Source of the DNA: Leptolyngbya sp. Cla-17
GTDB lineage: Bacteria > Cyanobacteriota > Cyanobacteriia > Leptolyngbyales > Leptolyngbyaceae
Assembly: GCF_016807185.1 (NCBI RefSeq)
Contig: NZ_JAEVYN010000007.1
Location: 71,160-135,159, forward strand
Length of the DNA stretch: 64,000 bases
Reading direction: 5' to 3'
Shown here one piece after another: positions 1 to 8,666 of the stretch. The first letter of the stretch is position 1. Each line of letters opens with the position of its first letter. The notes below the pieces were generated by a model. The model was not told where the DNA came from. It ran no database searches and worked only from the letters and a program-made list of their open reading frames with translations. Position numbers and translations under genes: made by a program.

Positions 1-81
1 CACCACATATTTTTCACTGACTAAGACTTGCTTAATCGCCAGTCCCAGATCGGCTTCATCTTCCACCAGCAAAACTCGCAT
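1..81 (-). CDS. Response regulator receiver domain, N-terminal 27 codons (gene runs off the window)
   Basis: Read on the minus strand, the first 81 bases give an open frame starting at an ATG at 81-79. It begins MRVLLVEDEADLGLAIKQ, the first beta strand and acidic pair (E-D) of a CheY-like receiver domain. The pattern is that of OmpR-family regulators. The rest of the gene lies before the window, so the output domain and phospho-acceptor Asp are not visible. It is divergent from the RND efflux genes that begin at 204, with about 120 bp between the starts. Regulators of metal efflux are often placed this way, so a regulatory link is plausible but inferred. Confidence 0.75.
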   Translation of the reverse strand, partial: MRVLLVEDEADLGLAIKQVLVSEKYVV

Positions 82-203
82 CGCCTCAGGAAAATCAACC
101 ACGAGCTTGATTCTACCGAACCCGCTACCATTTCACCTGATTTTCATCTGCCCTTTGGCAGACTATGGAGGCTTTTGTTCAGCCCATGTCCTTGTGAGGA
201 AAT

Positions 204-881
204 ATGATGAAGCCCACTCCATTGATGAGTTGCATTCTTGCCCTCGGTTTAGCGGTCAGTGCGCCCACGGTTGTCTTTGCCCACGTCGGGCATGGGGATG
301 AATTTCAGGCAGAAGGGGGCATTAATCGGGTTCAAGTGAATGCTGAAACTGATTCATTGGTGGGCATTAAAGTCACGCCGATTGAACCCGCCACCAATGG
401 AAGTGCGGCGGTTTTCGTTCCGGCGACAGCACTGGTGGATGACAATGGACGGCAACTTGTTTTTGTGCAGTACGAGAATTTTTATGAGCCAGTTCCCATC
501 ACGACTGGCGCAACGAAGGGTGAACTGGTTGAGGTGACTCAAGGTTTATCGGTTGGGGAAGAGCTCGTGACCCAGGGCAGTTTGTCGCTCTATGCCGAAT
601 CGCGCAAAACTCAAACGGCTACGACATCGCCCAGTCCAGCCGCCGCTTCTCCTCAACCGGATGCACCCAAGGCTCAGGCAGATGCTCAGGAACTCCCGAA
701 TAGCAATGATGCGGCTGGTAATCTCGTTCAAGCGGGTGAACCGACTCCGCCGTCGGGTAGAGTGCCGGTGGGGCTTTTAGCCGCTGTGGGCGGAGGTGCC
801 GTGCTATTGGTGGGAGCGATCGCCGTGCTGGGCGGTCGCAAGAAAAAGAGTCCCTTTTCCAACAAGAAAGGGGACTTCTAA
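204..881 (+). CDS. Short RND efflux periplasmic adaptor-like protein with C-terminal membrane anchor
   Basis: The 225-residue product has a signal peptide (hydrophobic residues 8-26, ending VFAHVGHG) and a central region, about residues 65-135, that resembles the C-terminal membrane-proximal part of CusB/HlyD-type adaptors (VFVPATALVDDNGRQLVFV followed by a G-rich stretch). A Pro/Ala/Gln-rich linker follows, then a transmembrane helix (about 187-210) and a basic tail. Full adaptors are 350-450 residues with lipoyl and coiled-coil hairpin domains; both are absent here. Two adjacent ATGs (204, 207) follow GTGAGGA, so either could be the start. It ends five bases before the permease start, so the two are almost certainly co-transcribed. 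The His-rich mature N-terminus may bind metal. Confidence 0.7.
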   Translation: MMKPTPLMSCILALGLAVSAPTVVFAHVGHGDEFQAEGGINRVQVNAETDSLVGIKVTPIEPATNGSAAVFVPATALVDDNGRQLVFVQYENFYEPVPITTGATKGELVEVTQGLSVGEELVTQGSLSLYAESRKTQTATTSPSPAAASPQPDAPKAQADAQELPNSNDAAGNLVQAGEPTPPSGRVPVGLLAAVGGGAVLLVGAIAVLGGRKKKSPFSNKKGDF

Positions 882-886
882 TTTAA

Positions 887-3800
887 ATGTTCAATTCTCT
901 TCTCGATCAGACGCTCAAAACCTCGATAGTGCAGCGTTGGTTCATTGTCATTTGTGCAATTTTAATTACGGTGTGGGGAGTCTTTAGCGTCACCCAAATG
1001 CCGCTGGATGTGTTTCCTGAATTCGCACCGCCCCAAGTGGATATTCATACTGAGGCAACTGGGTTAGCCCCTGAAGAAGTTGAATCGCAAATTACGGTGC
1101 CGATCGAACGTGCGGTGAATGGCTTACCCGGAGTGACGACGGTGCGATCGTCCTCGAAGGTGGGTTTATCGATGGTGCAGGTGGTGTTTGACCAGGATGC
1201 CGACATTTACAAAGCACGGCAATCCGTAACAGAACGGCTGCAACAGGTGACGAATCAATTGCCGGAAGGGGTGCATCCCCCTGAAATTTCACCGCTAGCA
1301 TCGCCGTTGGGCACCATTTTGATGTATACCTTTACGGTGAATGGGCGGGGGCAAACCGACCTGATGGATCTGCGTCGCTTGGTGGATAGCACCCTTAGCA
1401 GCCAGATTTTGTCGGTGCCCGGAGTTACGGATGTCACTGTTTACGGCGGCGATGAACGGCAGGAGCAGGTGTTAGTTGATCCAGCCAAACTGCGATCGCG
1501 CAATGTTTCCCTCACGGAAGTCACCGATGCCGCCAGAGGCGCAAACTCGAATGCTCCGGGTGGCTTCTTGATTGGGGGTGGTCAAGAACTCTTGGTGCGC
1601 GGCATGGGACAGGTGAAATCCATTGAGGATTTGCAAGCGTCTGTTGTCAAAGTCCAGGACGGTAGACCCGTCTTGCTCAAAGATGTGGCAGAAGTCACAA
1701 CTGGAGCCGCCTTGAAACGAGGGGATGGCAGCTTTAACGGGCAGCCTGCGATCGTGATGATGGTGAACAAGCAGCCCGATGTGGATACGCCGACCGTCAC
1801 CAAAGCCGTAGAAGCGGTGATGCGATCGTTGCAGCCAACGTTTCCAGTGGATGTGCAGGTGGCACAAACCTTCCGGCAAGCGAACTTTATTGATGCTGCC
1901 ATTCAGAATGTTGGCAGTTCGCTACTGGAGGGCATTGTTATTGTTTCCGTGGTGATGCTGTTGTTTCTGATGAACTGGCGGACTGCTCTGATTACCCTCA
2001 GTGCCATTCCCCTGTCATTGTTGATTGGGGTCATGCTGATGAAAGCCTTTGGGCTTGGCATCAATACCATGACTTTGGGGGGTTTGGTCGTGGCACTGGG
2101 CGGTTTCGTCGATGACTCGATCGTCTACATGGAAAACTGCTACCGCAAACTGAGAGAAAATCAGGCGCAAGGGCATCCAATCCCAGCATTCAAGGTCGTG
2201 CTTGACTCATTTGTCGAAGTGCGATTGGCAGTGGTTTTTTCCACCGTGATCATCATCGTCGTGTTTGCGCCGATCTTTAGCTTGCAGGGAGTGGAAGGCA
2301 ATATCTTTGCTCCCATGGGCTGGGCATATTTGCTGTCGATCGCGGCTTCCTTATTCGTGGCAATGACGCTCACTCCAGCCCTGTGCGCCATTTTGCTGGC
2401 AAAGCAAACCCTTCCTCAAGAAAATACAGTGGTGTCTCGCTGGGCGCAGCGGCTCTACCGTCCACTGCTCAACCTATCCTTGCGATCGCCCCAAATTATT
2501 TTGGGTGTGGCGTTGGCAGCACTGGTGGCTGCGTTTGCGATCGTGCCCTCACTGGGACGGGTGTTTCTGCCGGAATTTCAGGAAAAATCGATGGTCAACT
2601 CGATGGTTCTATTTCCGGGTGTTTCCCTAGATATGACCAATCGGGCAGGTATTGCTCTTGCCAATTCGCTCAAGGATAATCCGCTGTATGAGTGGGTGCA
2701 GGTACGCGCTGGACGTACTCCCGGTGACGCAGATGGAGCCGGGGTCAACATGGCGCATGTGGATGTGGAACTGAGCGATGAAGCACTCAAAGACCGGGAA
2801 GCCAGCATCAAACAACTGCGCGAGGCATTCCTGAAGTTGCCTGGTATTGCGCCGAATATCGGTGGATTTATCTCCCACCGGATGGACGAGGTGTTGTCGG
2901 GTGTCAGAAGTGCGATCGCCGTGAAAATCTTTGGACCCGATTTAGTAGAACTCCGCAAGGTTGGGGAACAGGTGCGCGATGTGATTCAACCGATCGCCGG
3001 AGTTGTAGACCTCCAACTGGAACCGCAATTGCCCATTCGCCAGGTGCAAATTCAATACAATCGCACGGCGGCAGCAACCTACGGATTACAAATGGAGCAG
3101 GTATCCGATGCAGTCGAAACAGCCCTGAATGGTCGCGTGGTGTCGCAGGTCGCAGAAAATCAGCAGTTGATTGATATTGCAGTTTCACTGCCAGCATCGG
3201 CACGTAACAGTTTAGATGCCATTCGCGCGGTTCCTATCTCTACACCCACAGGACAAATTATTCCCCTCGGCACGGTCGCCACAGTTGAGTATGGCATGGG
3301 AGCCAATGTGGTCAATCGTGAAGATGTTTCCCGCTTGATTGTGGTTTCAACCAACGTCGCAGGGCGTGATCTCGGTAGCGTGGTAGGTGATATTCAGGCT
3401 CAAATTCAGCAAAAAGTGCAGTTGCCCAAGGGGTACTTTATCCAGTACGGCGGACAATTTGAAGCAGAGCAAAATGCCTCGAATAACCTGCTGATTTATA
3501 GCATCCTGGCAGCGATCGCTATTGCCGTTTTAATGTTCTTCTCCGTGAAGTCGCTACCTGCCACGATCGCCATCATGATCAACTTACCGCTGGCACTCGT
3601 TGGGGGCATTGTCTCCATTCTGTTGAGTGGGGGTGTCATGTCCATTGCATCCCTGGTTGGCTTCATCACTCTGTTTGGAGTGGCTGTTCGCAATGGTTTG
3701 TTGCTGGTCGATAACTACAACAACAAGTTTGCTCAAGGAATGCACCTAAAAGATGTGATTGTCAAAGGATCTTTGGAACGCATTGATGCCATTCTGATGA

Positions 3801-4045
3801 CTGCTCTCACTTCAGCCTTGGGAACATTACCCCTTGTGCTTGCGAGTGGAGCCGGAAATGAAATCTTGCAACCATTGGCGATCGTGGTGTTAGGGGGGTT
3901 ATTCACCTCAACCGCGTTGACTCTGTTGGTGATTCCTGCCATCTACGCCAAGTTTGGCAAGTGGTTGATTCCTCAGCGCAAAGCAGCCGAGTCCATTACG
4001 GTCGATTCTGACTTTGCTCCTGCAAATACGATGGCGAAATCTTAG
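887..4045 (+). CDS. Heavy-metal/cation RND efflux permease (CusA/CzcA type)
   Basis: This 1052-residue protein has the length and repeat plan of an RND inner-membrane pump: one N-terminal helix, a large periplasmic loop, a block of helices (about 345-540), a second periplasmic loop and a second block (about 865-1030). TM4 carries GGFVDDSIVYMEN with acidic residues of the proton relay, as in the heavy-metal subfamily. The early motif VDIHTEATGLAPEEVE is typical of the family. It would export a metal cation or a hydrophobic compound by proton antiport with the adaptor just upstream. No outer-membrane TolC-like gene is visible, so the exit duct must be encoded elsewhere. The substrate cannot be deduced. 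Confidence 0.9.
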   Translation: MFNSLLDQTLKTSIVQRWFIVICAILITVWGVFSVTQMPLDVFPEFAPPQVDIHTEATGLAPEEVESQITVPIERAVNGLPGVTTVRSSSKVGLSMVQVVFDQDADIYKARQSVTERLQQVTNQLPEGVHPPEISPLASPLGTILMYTFTVNGRGQTDLMDLRRLVDSTLSSQILSVPGVTDVTVYGGDERQEQVLVDPAKLRSRNVSLTEVTDAARGANSNAPGGFLIGGGQELLVRGMGQVKSIEDLQASVVKVQDGRPVLLKDVAEVTTGAALKRGDGSFNGQPAIVMMVNKQPDVDTPTVTKAVEAVMRSLQPTFPVDVQVAQTFRQANFIDAAIQNVGSSLLEGIVIVSVVMLLFLMNWRTALITLSAIPLSLLIGVMLMKAFGLGINTMTLGGLVVALGGFVDDSIVYMENCYRKLRENQAQGHPIPAFKVVLDSFVEVRLAVVFSTVIIIVVFAPIFSLQGVEGNIFAPMGWAYLLSIAASLFVAMTLTPALCAILLAKQTLPQENTVVSRWAQRLYRPLLNLSLRSPQIILGVALAALVAAFAIVPSLGRVFLPEFQEKSMVNSMVLFPGVSLDMTNRAGIALANSLKDNPLYEWVQVRAGRTPGDADGAGVNMAHVDVELSDEALKDREASIKQLREAFLKLPGIAPNIGGFISHRMDEVLSGVRSAIAVKIFGPDLVELRKVGEQVRDVIQPIAGVVDLQLEPQLPIRQVQIQYNRTAAATYGLQMEQVSDAVETALNGRVVSQVAENQQLIDIAVSLPASARNSLDAIRAVPISTPTGQIIPLGTVATVEYGMGANVVNREDVSRLIVVSTNVAGRDLGSVVGDIQAQIQQKVQLPKGYFIQYGGQFEAEQNASNNLLIYSILAAIAIAVLMFFSVKSLPATIAIMINLPLALVGGIVSILLSGGVMSIASLVGFITLFGVAVRNGLLLVDNYNNKFAQGMHLKDVIVKGSLERIDAILMTALTSALGTLPLVLASGAGNEILQPLAIVVLGGLFTSTALTLLVIPAIYAKFGKWLIPQRKAAESITVDSDFAPANTMAKS

Positions 4046-4070
4046 TCATCACTGGCTTTCAAGTATCATG

Positions 4071-5239
4071 TTATACGGAATTGCGGAAGGCAGTACTTTT
4101 TGACCAGATTAAATTGCTTGAATCCAATCAAAGCCCACTTTGCCTTGAACTATCACAGGATGCTGCATCAACCATTGGCACCGCTTGACTAAGACATCCT
4201 CTAAAGCATCAAGATTGTCAAACACTTGATTAGCGATTGCTTCGCGCAGCAAAGACCAGACACATTCAGTGGGTTGCAGTTGGAGGGTATAGGGCAATAG
4301 CGGGTAGAAGAAAATGCCGGGGGGCACCTGAAGTTTTTGGCTCATATGCCACGCGGCCTGATCAACCAATAGAATGATCAACTGCTGACGATGGGGATTG
4401 ACCTGAGCCGCAAATAGCTCTAACGCCATCTGCATCATGGAGACATTGGCACGGGGCAATAAAAGGAAGTAGCTCGCTCCAGTGGCAGGATGGACAAAAC
4501 CATAGGTGTAGACCCATTGATAGCGGCGAGAATGATGCGCTGATGGGCGTTCTCCTATGGGTGCCCAAACCCGCCTGACAATGGGTTGCAAGCCTAATCG
4601 AGCTTCGTCTTCCGCCCAAATTACAATCTCCCGATTGGGAAACAACGAGCGCAACCACGCCACATGACCTGCTAATCCTGCTTTGAACTCTGCTTGCTGC
4701 TCAAGGGTTGCGCTTTGATGATGCACCGGACGCGGCACCTGCAAGCTCAACCCCAAACGTCGTAGATACTTCCAGGCTGTTGAGGGGTGTAAGCAAATGC
4801 CAAAGTAGGTTTCGATATACTCCCCAACTTTCGGTCCACTCCAGAGTCCGCCATCATCCGGGGCACTCTGTAAGCGTTGCCGCAATAGCCGTTGCTGTTC
4901 ATCACTTAAAGCCAACCGATTGCCCCCAGGGTTCAAGCGTTGCCGATTGACTAGTCCGACCGCACCCTCGGCGTTGTAGCGACGGGCAATTTTCCGCACT
5001 CCACTACAACTGAGTCCACAAATCTCAGCGGTTTGTTCGATGCTCATCGGAGTCTTTGGATGACTGAGCAATCGAATCACCAACCAACGGTTTTTCTCGC
5101 CAGCATCTTGGCACTGAACATACCGCTGAGTTAGATCTGCGTAGTCTAGATGAGGGCTAATTTGAGTGCGGGGTCGAGGCATGGACAGAGTACCTTTTTC
5201 ATCTTGCTAAATGATACTCCCCTACTCAATTCCGTATAA
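4071..5239 (-). mobile_element. IS630-family insertion sequence, copy 1
   Basis: The element is bounded by the inverted repeat TTATACGGAATTG at 4071-4083 and its exact complement CAATTCCGTATAA at 5227-5239. The outer bases are TA-rich, as expected for the TA target of this family. It holds one transposase gene (4109-5182, minus). Its right end is repeated: the 79 bp at 5158-5236 occur again directly at 5237-5315, so the outer end of the element is present twice in tandem. Confidence 0.8.
4109..5182 (-). CDS. IS630-family transposase, single-frame
   Basis: The 357-residue protein has an N-terminal pair of helix-turn-helix domains (about residues 35-150, including SIEQTAEICGLSCSGVRKIA and a winged segment with HPSTAWKYLRRLGLS). 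A DDE nuclease follows: first Asp in VIWAEDEARLGLQP, second Asp in LLVDQAAWHMS, and Glu in LQPTECVWSLLREAIANQ. All three catalytic positions are present and the frame is intact, so it may be active. The start ATG at 5182 lies inside the segment that is duplicated at 5237-5315; the second copy therefore carries a short decoy 5' end. Confidence 0.9.
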   Translation of the reverse strand: MPRPRTQISPHLDYADLTQRYVQCQDAGEKNRWLVIRLLSHPKTPMSIEQTAEICGLSCSGVRKIARRYNAEGAVGLVNRQRLNPGGNRLALSDEQQRLLRQRLQSAPDDGGLWSGPKVGEYIETYFGICLHPSTAWKYLRRLGLSLQVPRPVHHQSATLEQQAEFKAGLAGHVAWLRSLFPNREIVIWAEDEARLGLQPIVRRVWAPIGERPSAHHSRRYQWVYTYGFVHPATGASYFLLLPRANVSMMQMALELFAAQVNPHRQQLIILLVDQAAWHMSQKLQVPPGIFFYPLLPYTLQLQPTECVWSLLREAIANQVFDNLDALEDVLVKRCQWLMQHPVIVQGKVGFDWIQAI

Positions 5240-5315
5240 TTTGAGTGCGGGGTCGAGGCATGGACAGAGTACCTTTTTCATCTTGCTAAATGATACTCCC
5301 CTACTCAATTCCGTA
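5158..5315. repeat. 79-bp tandem duplication of the IS630 end
   Basis: The unit starts TAATTTGAGTGCGGGGTCGA and ends CAATTCCGTAT. Copy 1 is 5158-5236 and copy 2 is 5237-5315, with no difference that I can see. Each unit includes the first codons of the transposase, its upstream region and the terminal repeat. It could come from replication slippage or from a second insertion next to a deleted copy. Confidence 0.85.
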
Positions 5316-5317
5316 TT

Positions 5318-5700
5318 AGGCGCGATCGCTTGGGGATTACCGACTTGCAGATACTGCATAATCCCACGGGCGATCGCTGCCGCTGTTTGACTGCGATAAG
5401 CCGGCTCTGCCAGCTTTGGTGCACCATTCTGCCCGGTTAAAAACCCTACTTCCACCAAAATTGAGAGCATTTCCGTATAGCGCAGCACATAGAATCTCGC
5501 TTTACGCACCTTGAGATCGCCAATGCCTGTCTCTTGTAACACCCGTTCATGCACGGTACGCGCCAGGTTCTCGCCACTGGAAAAGTAATACGTTTCTAGG
5601 CCATTCACTTCAGGGCGGCTCATACTAATCGCGTTGGCATGGATACTGACGAACAGCGTTGCATTCATCCGCTTGGCAATTTGCACTCTCGTTGCCAGCC
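5318..5700 (-). pseudogene. N-acetylmuramoyl-L-alanine amidase (Amidase_3), C-terminal fragment
   Basis: Minus-strand frame with the second half of a zinc amidase: RVQIAKRMNATLFVSIHANA, then NGLETYYFSSG and ILVEVGFLTG. The SIHAN His is a zinc ligand and the Glu of LVEVGF is catalytic in this family. The N-terminal third, with the DPGHGG zinc ligand, is missing. Upstream of about 5700 the frame continues to 5845 with unrelated sequence, and the join lies in an inverted repeat (5684-5726). The 3' end runs into the duplicated IS630 end at 5316. The enzyme would cleave peptidoglycan amide bonds, but this copy cannot fold into an active domain. Confidence 0.8.
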
Positions 5701-5726
5701 CTAAATGGGGCATGGCAACGAGAGTG
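5684..5726. repeat. 14-bp perfect inverted repeat at the amidase break
   Basis: CACTCTCGTTGCCA at 5684-5697 is complementary to TGGCAACGAGAGTG at 5713-5726, with a 15-base spacer. The left arm is genuine amidase coding sequence; the right arm is an inverted copy at the point where homology to the family stops. Confidence 0.8.
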
Positions 5727-5845
5727 TAAAAATGAGCCATTTGCCTCGGAGGAGTATAAATCACTATCAGCATTGCTAATGAAAGGTTTGACTCATAGGC
5801 TTTGCTAATCGCCTTATAGTGCTTGAATAGTTGCGAAACGAGCAA

Positions 5846-6058
5846 TGAGTCAACGAGTTTATTGGCTTTCAGCTACCTGCAACCCGTAAGATTACGTTTG
5901 TAATCTGCCTCTTGGCTGTACTACTTAGGCCAAAACAAGTCCAAGCTCTGTGTAATACGTTTTTTTAACTGATTGGCTCCACTTATCAATGCCGTCATGC
6001 CATCGACAATGTCTTGAGCTTTGCTTTTAAGCCGGTCGCTACGGAAACAGCAGATAGA
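5846..6058 (-). other. Gene-poor stretch with a short unidentified C-terminal frame
   Basis: About 210 bp with no complete gene. On the minus strand a frame ending at a TAG at 5923-5921 reads backwards to about 6043. It includes the segments AQDIVDGMTALISGAN and QLKKRITQSLDLFWPK. It looks like the tail of a broken gene, but I do not recognise the family. Confidence 0.35.
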
Positions 6059-6307
6059 GGACCAGCAGGCGCATTTGAACAGGAAGTTACGGTTCGGCTA
6101 GAATTCTTATCCCGCAATACTTTCATCTCCCATAAAGGCAACAGCTAGAAAAACAACCGTTTTCTTTGTGCCGAGCTTTTTGACGCTATGAGGTCTTGAT
6201 CAGCACAAGAAAACTCATCAAGAAATCAAAATCAGGTTACATGGTCAGCTCTAAGTTTCCTGACACATCGAAACCGTAACTTTCTGCAAGGATGCGCCCG
6301 CTGGTCC
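6059..6307. repeat. Candidate miniature element with about 36-bp terminal inverted repeats
   Basis: The left end begins GGACCAGCAGGCGCAT and continues to CAGGAAGTTACGGTT (6059-6094). The right end, read on the minus strand from 6307, begins GGACCAGCGGGCGCAT and continues to CAGAAAGTTACGGTTTCG. The two differ mainly in a short stretch in the middle. A third, solitary copy of this end lies at 53136-53179. No coding capacity is seen between the ends and no clear target duplication is visible. Confidence 0.5.
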
Positions 6308-6344
6308 TAATAAGTCGGTTAGTCTGGAAAGCTTCACATTTAAT

Positions 6345-8114
6345 ATGTTAGCCTCTGCAAAGTCCTCAATTAAACATGAATCCTTCCCGACAATATCGGC
6401 GCTAGCAACAATGTCATATCCATCTAAACCCTCTGCTGAGCCTTGTGTAACAACCTTCGATGAGTTTGTACAATTGGCAGATTATTCTCTGATGGATACC
6501 TTAAATGCCGATCCTAATGCCACGGTCGATGGTGATGATCACCGGGCCCGCCAGGTTTTTTCTGGTCATTTCGTACCTGTGACACCCACGCCGCTTGCAG
6601 ACCCAGAATATGTAGCTCATAGCCGCACTTTTTTTAAGGAACTTGGGTTGAGCGATGGACTGGCGCTTAATGAAAAATTTCGCCGTGTATTTTCTGGTGA
6701 TCTCTCTGCTGCCCAGGAGCCGATGCGTCAGGTGGGCTGGGCGACGGGTTATGCCCTGTCGATTTATGGCACCGAATATACCCAACAATGTCCATTTGGT
6801 ACGGGTAATGGTTATGGCGATGGTCGAGCGATATCTGTATTTGAAGGAATCATCAATGGACAGCGCTGGGAAATGCAATTGAAAGGGGGTGGCCCAACGC
6901 CTTATTGCCGGGGTGCCGACGGGCGCGCTGTCCTCCGATCAAGTGTGCGTGAGTTTCTAGCGCAAGACTATATGCAAGCGTTAGGTGTGCCAACATCGCG
7001 CTCTTTGACACTGTATGTTTCTAAATCTGAGACTGTTACCCGGCCTTGGTATTCTCAAGACTCCTACTCTATTGACCCTGATGTTTTGGTGGACAATCCT
7101 GTGGCCATTTCAACTCGCGTTGCACCCTCCTTTTTGCGCGTTGGTCAACTAGAGTTATTTGCCCGCCGCACTCGCAGCAATGCTTATCCAAAAGCATTAG
7201 AAGAGTTGAGCATGATAGTGTCGCACTTAATTGAGCGAGAGTACAAAAGCGACATTAATCAAAACCTTGGTTTTGCCGATCAATTAGTTGAGTTGGCTAA
7301 GCTATTTCGCCAGCGTCTCACTTCACTGGTGGCTAATTGGCTACGTGTTGGTTATTGCCAGGGTAATTTTAACAGTGACAACTGCGCTGCTGGAGGCTTT
7401 ACCCTAGACTATGGACCCTTTGGATTTTGTGAAAAATTTGACCCTTGGTTTCAACCTTGGACTGGTGGCGGCGAGCACTTTTCATTCTTCAATCAGCCCA
7501 TTGCAGCAGAAGCAAATTATTACATGTTTTGGAAAGCAGTGAGACTGCTACTTACAGAAGATGCTGAAGCGTTAGAACAGTTCGACCAAGTAGGCCGCGG
7601 CTTTTCAGAAGCCATGCAAAAACAAATCCAAAAAATGTGGGCGGACAAACTTGGCTTGACTGAATATCACCCAAAGCTATTTGAAAAATTAATGCAGTTA
7701 ATGACTGACTCAGAGGTAGATTACACCATTTTCTTCCGCGAGTTATCCCATATACCAGATGATATCTCAGCATTGAAAAAAAGCTTCTACGTTAAAGCTT
7801 CACCACAACTCGATGAACAATGGCAATCTTGGCTAAAAAGCTGGCGCGACCTTGTCATTAACGACGGCAATTTGGCTGAGATATCGACAAAGATGAAACA
7901 GACGAACCCAAAATATACATGGCGAGAGTGGTTGATTGCCCCTGCCTACCAACAAGCCATGCAGGGTGACTATACTTTAGTTAAAGAGTTGCAAGAAGTC
8001 CTTAGCTGTCCATATGATGAGCAATCACAAGACGTAGAAGATAAATACTATCGTCTAAGGCCTAAGGCGTTTTTTAACACGGGTGGCGTGTCGCACTATA
8101 GCTGTTCATCTTGA
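6345..8114 (+). CDS. selO: SelO family protein adenylyltransferase (YdiU/UPF0061)
   Basis: The 589-residue product carries the hallmarks of the SelO pseudokinase fold: GYGDGRAISVFEG, MQLKGGGPTPYCRGADGRA (with the Lys and Gly-rich loop), VLRSSVREFL and NSDNCAAGGFTLDYGPFGF with the metal-binding Asn and Asp. SelO binds ATP in a flipped orientation and transfers AMP to Ser/Thr/Tyr residues of target proteins, and is linked to redox stress responses. The C-terminus ends SHYSCSS, like the terminal Cys motif of the family. The first 22 residues are weakly convincing; an internal ATG at 6411 (MSYPSKPS) may be the true start. It stands alone between mobile debris and a convergent tautomerase gene. 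Confidence 0.9.
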   Translation: MLASAKSSIKHESFPTISALATMSYPSKPSAEPCVTTFDEFVQLADYSLMDTLNADPNATVDGDDHRARQVFSGHFVPVTPTPLADPEYVAHSRTFFKELGLSDGLALNEKFRRVFSGDLSAAQEPMRQVGWATGYALSIYGTEYTQQCPFGTGNGYGDGRAISVFEGIINGQRWEMQLKGGGPTPYCRGADGRAVLRSSVREFLAQDYMQALGVPTSRSLTLYVSKSETVTRPWYSQDSYSIDPDVLVDNPVAISTRVAPSFLRVGQLELFARRTRSNAYPKALEELSMIVSHLIEREYKSDINQNLGFADQLVELAKLFRQRLTSLVANWLRVGYCQGNFNSDNCAAGGFTLDYGPFGFCEKFDPWFQPWTGGGEHFSFFNQPIAAEANYYMFWKAVRLLLTEDAEALEQFDQVGRGFSEAMQKQIQKMWADKLGLTEYHPKLFEKLMQLMTDSEVDYTIFFRELSHIPDDISALKKSFYVKASPQLDEQWQSWLKSWRDLVINDGNLAEISTKMKQTNPKYTWREWLIAPAYQQAMQGDYTLVKELQEVLSCPYDEQSQDVEDKYYRLRPKAFFNTGGVSHYSCSS

Positions 8115-8284
8115 ATAGCTGCGTGACAAGCAACTTGTATTTTGGAAGCGAGCAGCTTTGTTCTTGAGCAACTGTTGAAAGCCAGGTTTGCAATGAGTTC
8201 CGATACGATAAAAAATTGCACGTATCTCGGCTCAACCCCTAATAGCAATGCATTATTTGAATTAGAAGTCGAAGCCGTCTATTG

Positions 8285-8518
8285 CTATTCCAGTGGGTTA
8301 TAGCCTGGCTTTTTGTAGAGCTTCTCTGGGTTGTTCAAGATTTCTGGTTTATAGACTGTCTCTACCCAATCCTCTGGGTTGATTTCTTCGATCGCGACCG
8401 AAATCGAGTCTTCGCTGCTTTCGAGAATTGACATAGCATCTTTCACAATTTGCTCGACAAACCGAACCTTCTGCTGTTCCGACCTGCCGGGATAAAGCTT
8501 GATGCTGATATGAGGCAT
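8285..8518 (-). CDS. pptA: 4-oxalocrotonate tautomerase family protein, PptA-like
   Basis: A 77-residue protein starting MPHISIKLYPGRS, with Pro directly after the initiator Met. That N-terminal Pro is the general base of the tautomerase superfamily. Length and the C-terminal KKPGYNPLE match the E. coli PptA (YdcE) branch. A Shine-Dalgarno-like AAGGAGAAA lies just upstream of the ATG. These enzymes interconvert enol and keto acids; the physiological substrate is unknown. The gene is followed by SelO in convergent orientation and preceded by an alpha/beta hydrolase on the same strand, 148 bp away. Confidence 0.85.
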   Translation of the reverse strand: MPHISIKLYPGRSEQQKVRFVEQIVKDAMSILESSEDSISVAIEEINPEDWVETVYKPEILNNPEKLYKKPGYNPLE

Positions 8519-8666
8519 TGTTTTTCTCCTTCAGTGCTTTGCTGAACAAAGTTTAAAGCCATTGGGCGCGGAGGTCATTCTCATGACCAGGAACGAGCCG
8601 ACAATTACTGGGTAAGAATTCGATCCACTGCCTGGATTTAGTTAACGTTTATTGGTAGGTATCGTT

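Noticed and set aside
1472..1902. Minus-strand frames of 106 and 135 codons inside the RND permease
   Set aside because: No family resemblance, no ribosome-binding site, and the plus-strand permease is clearly real.
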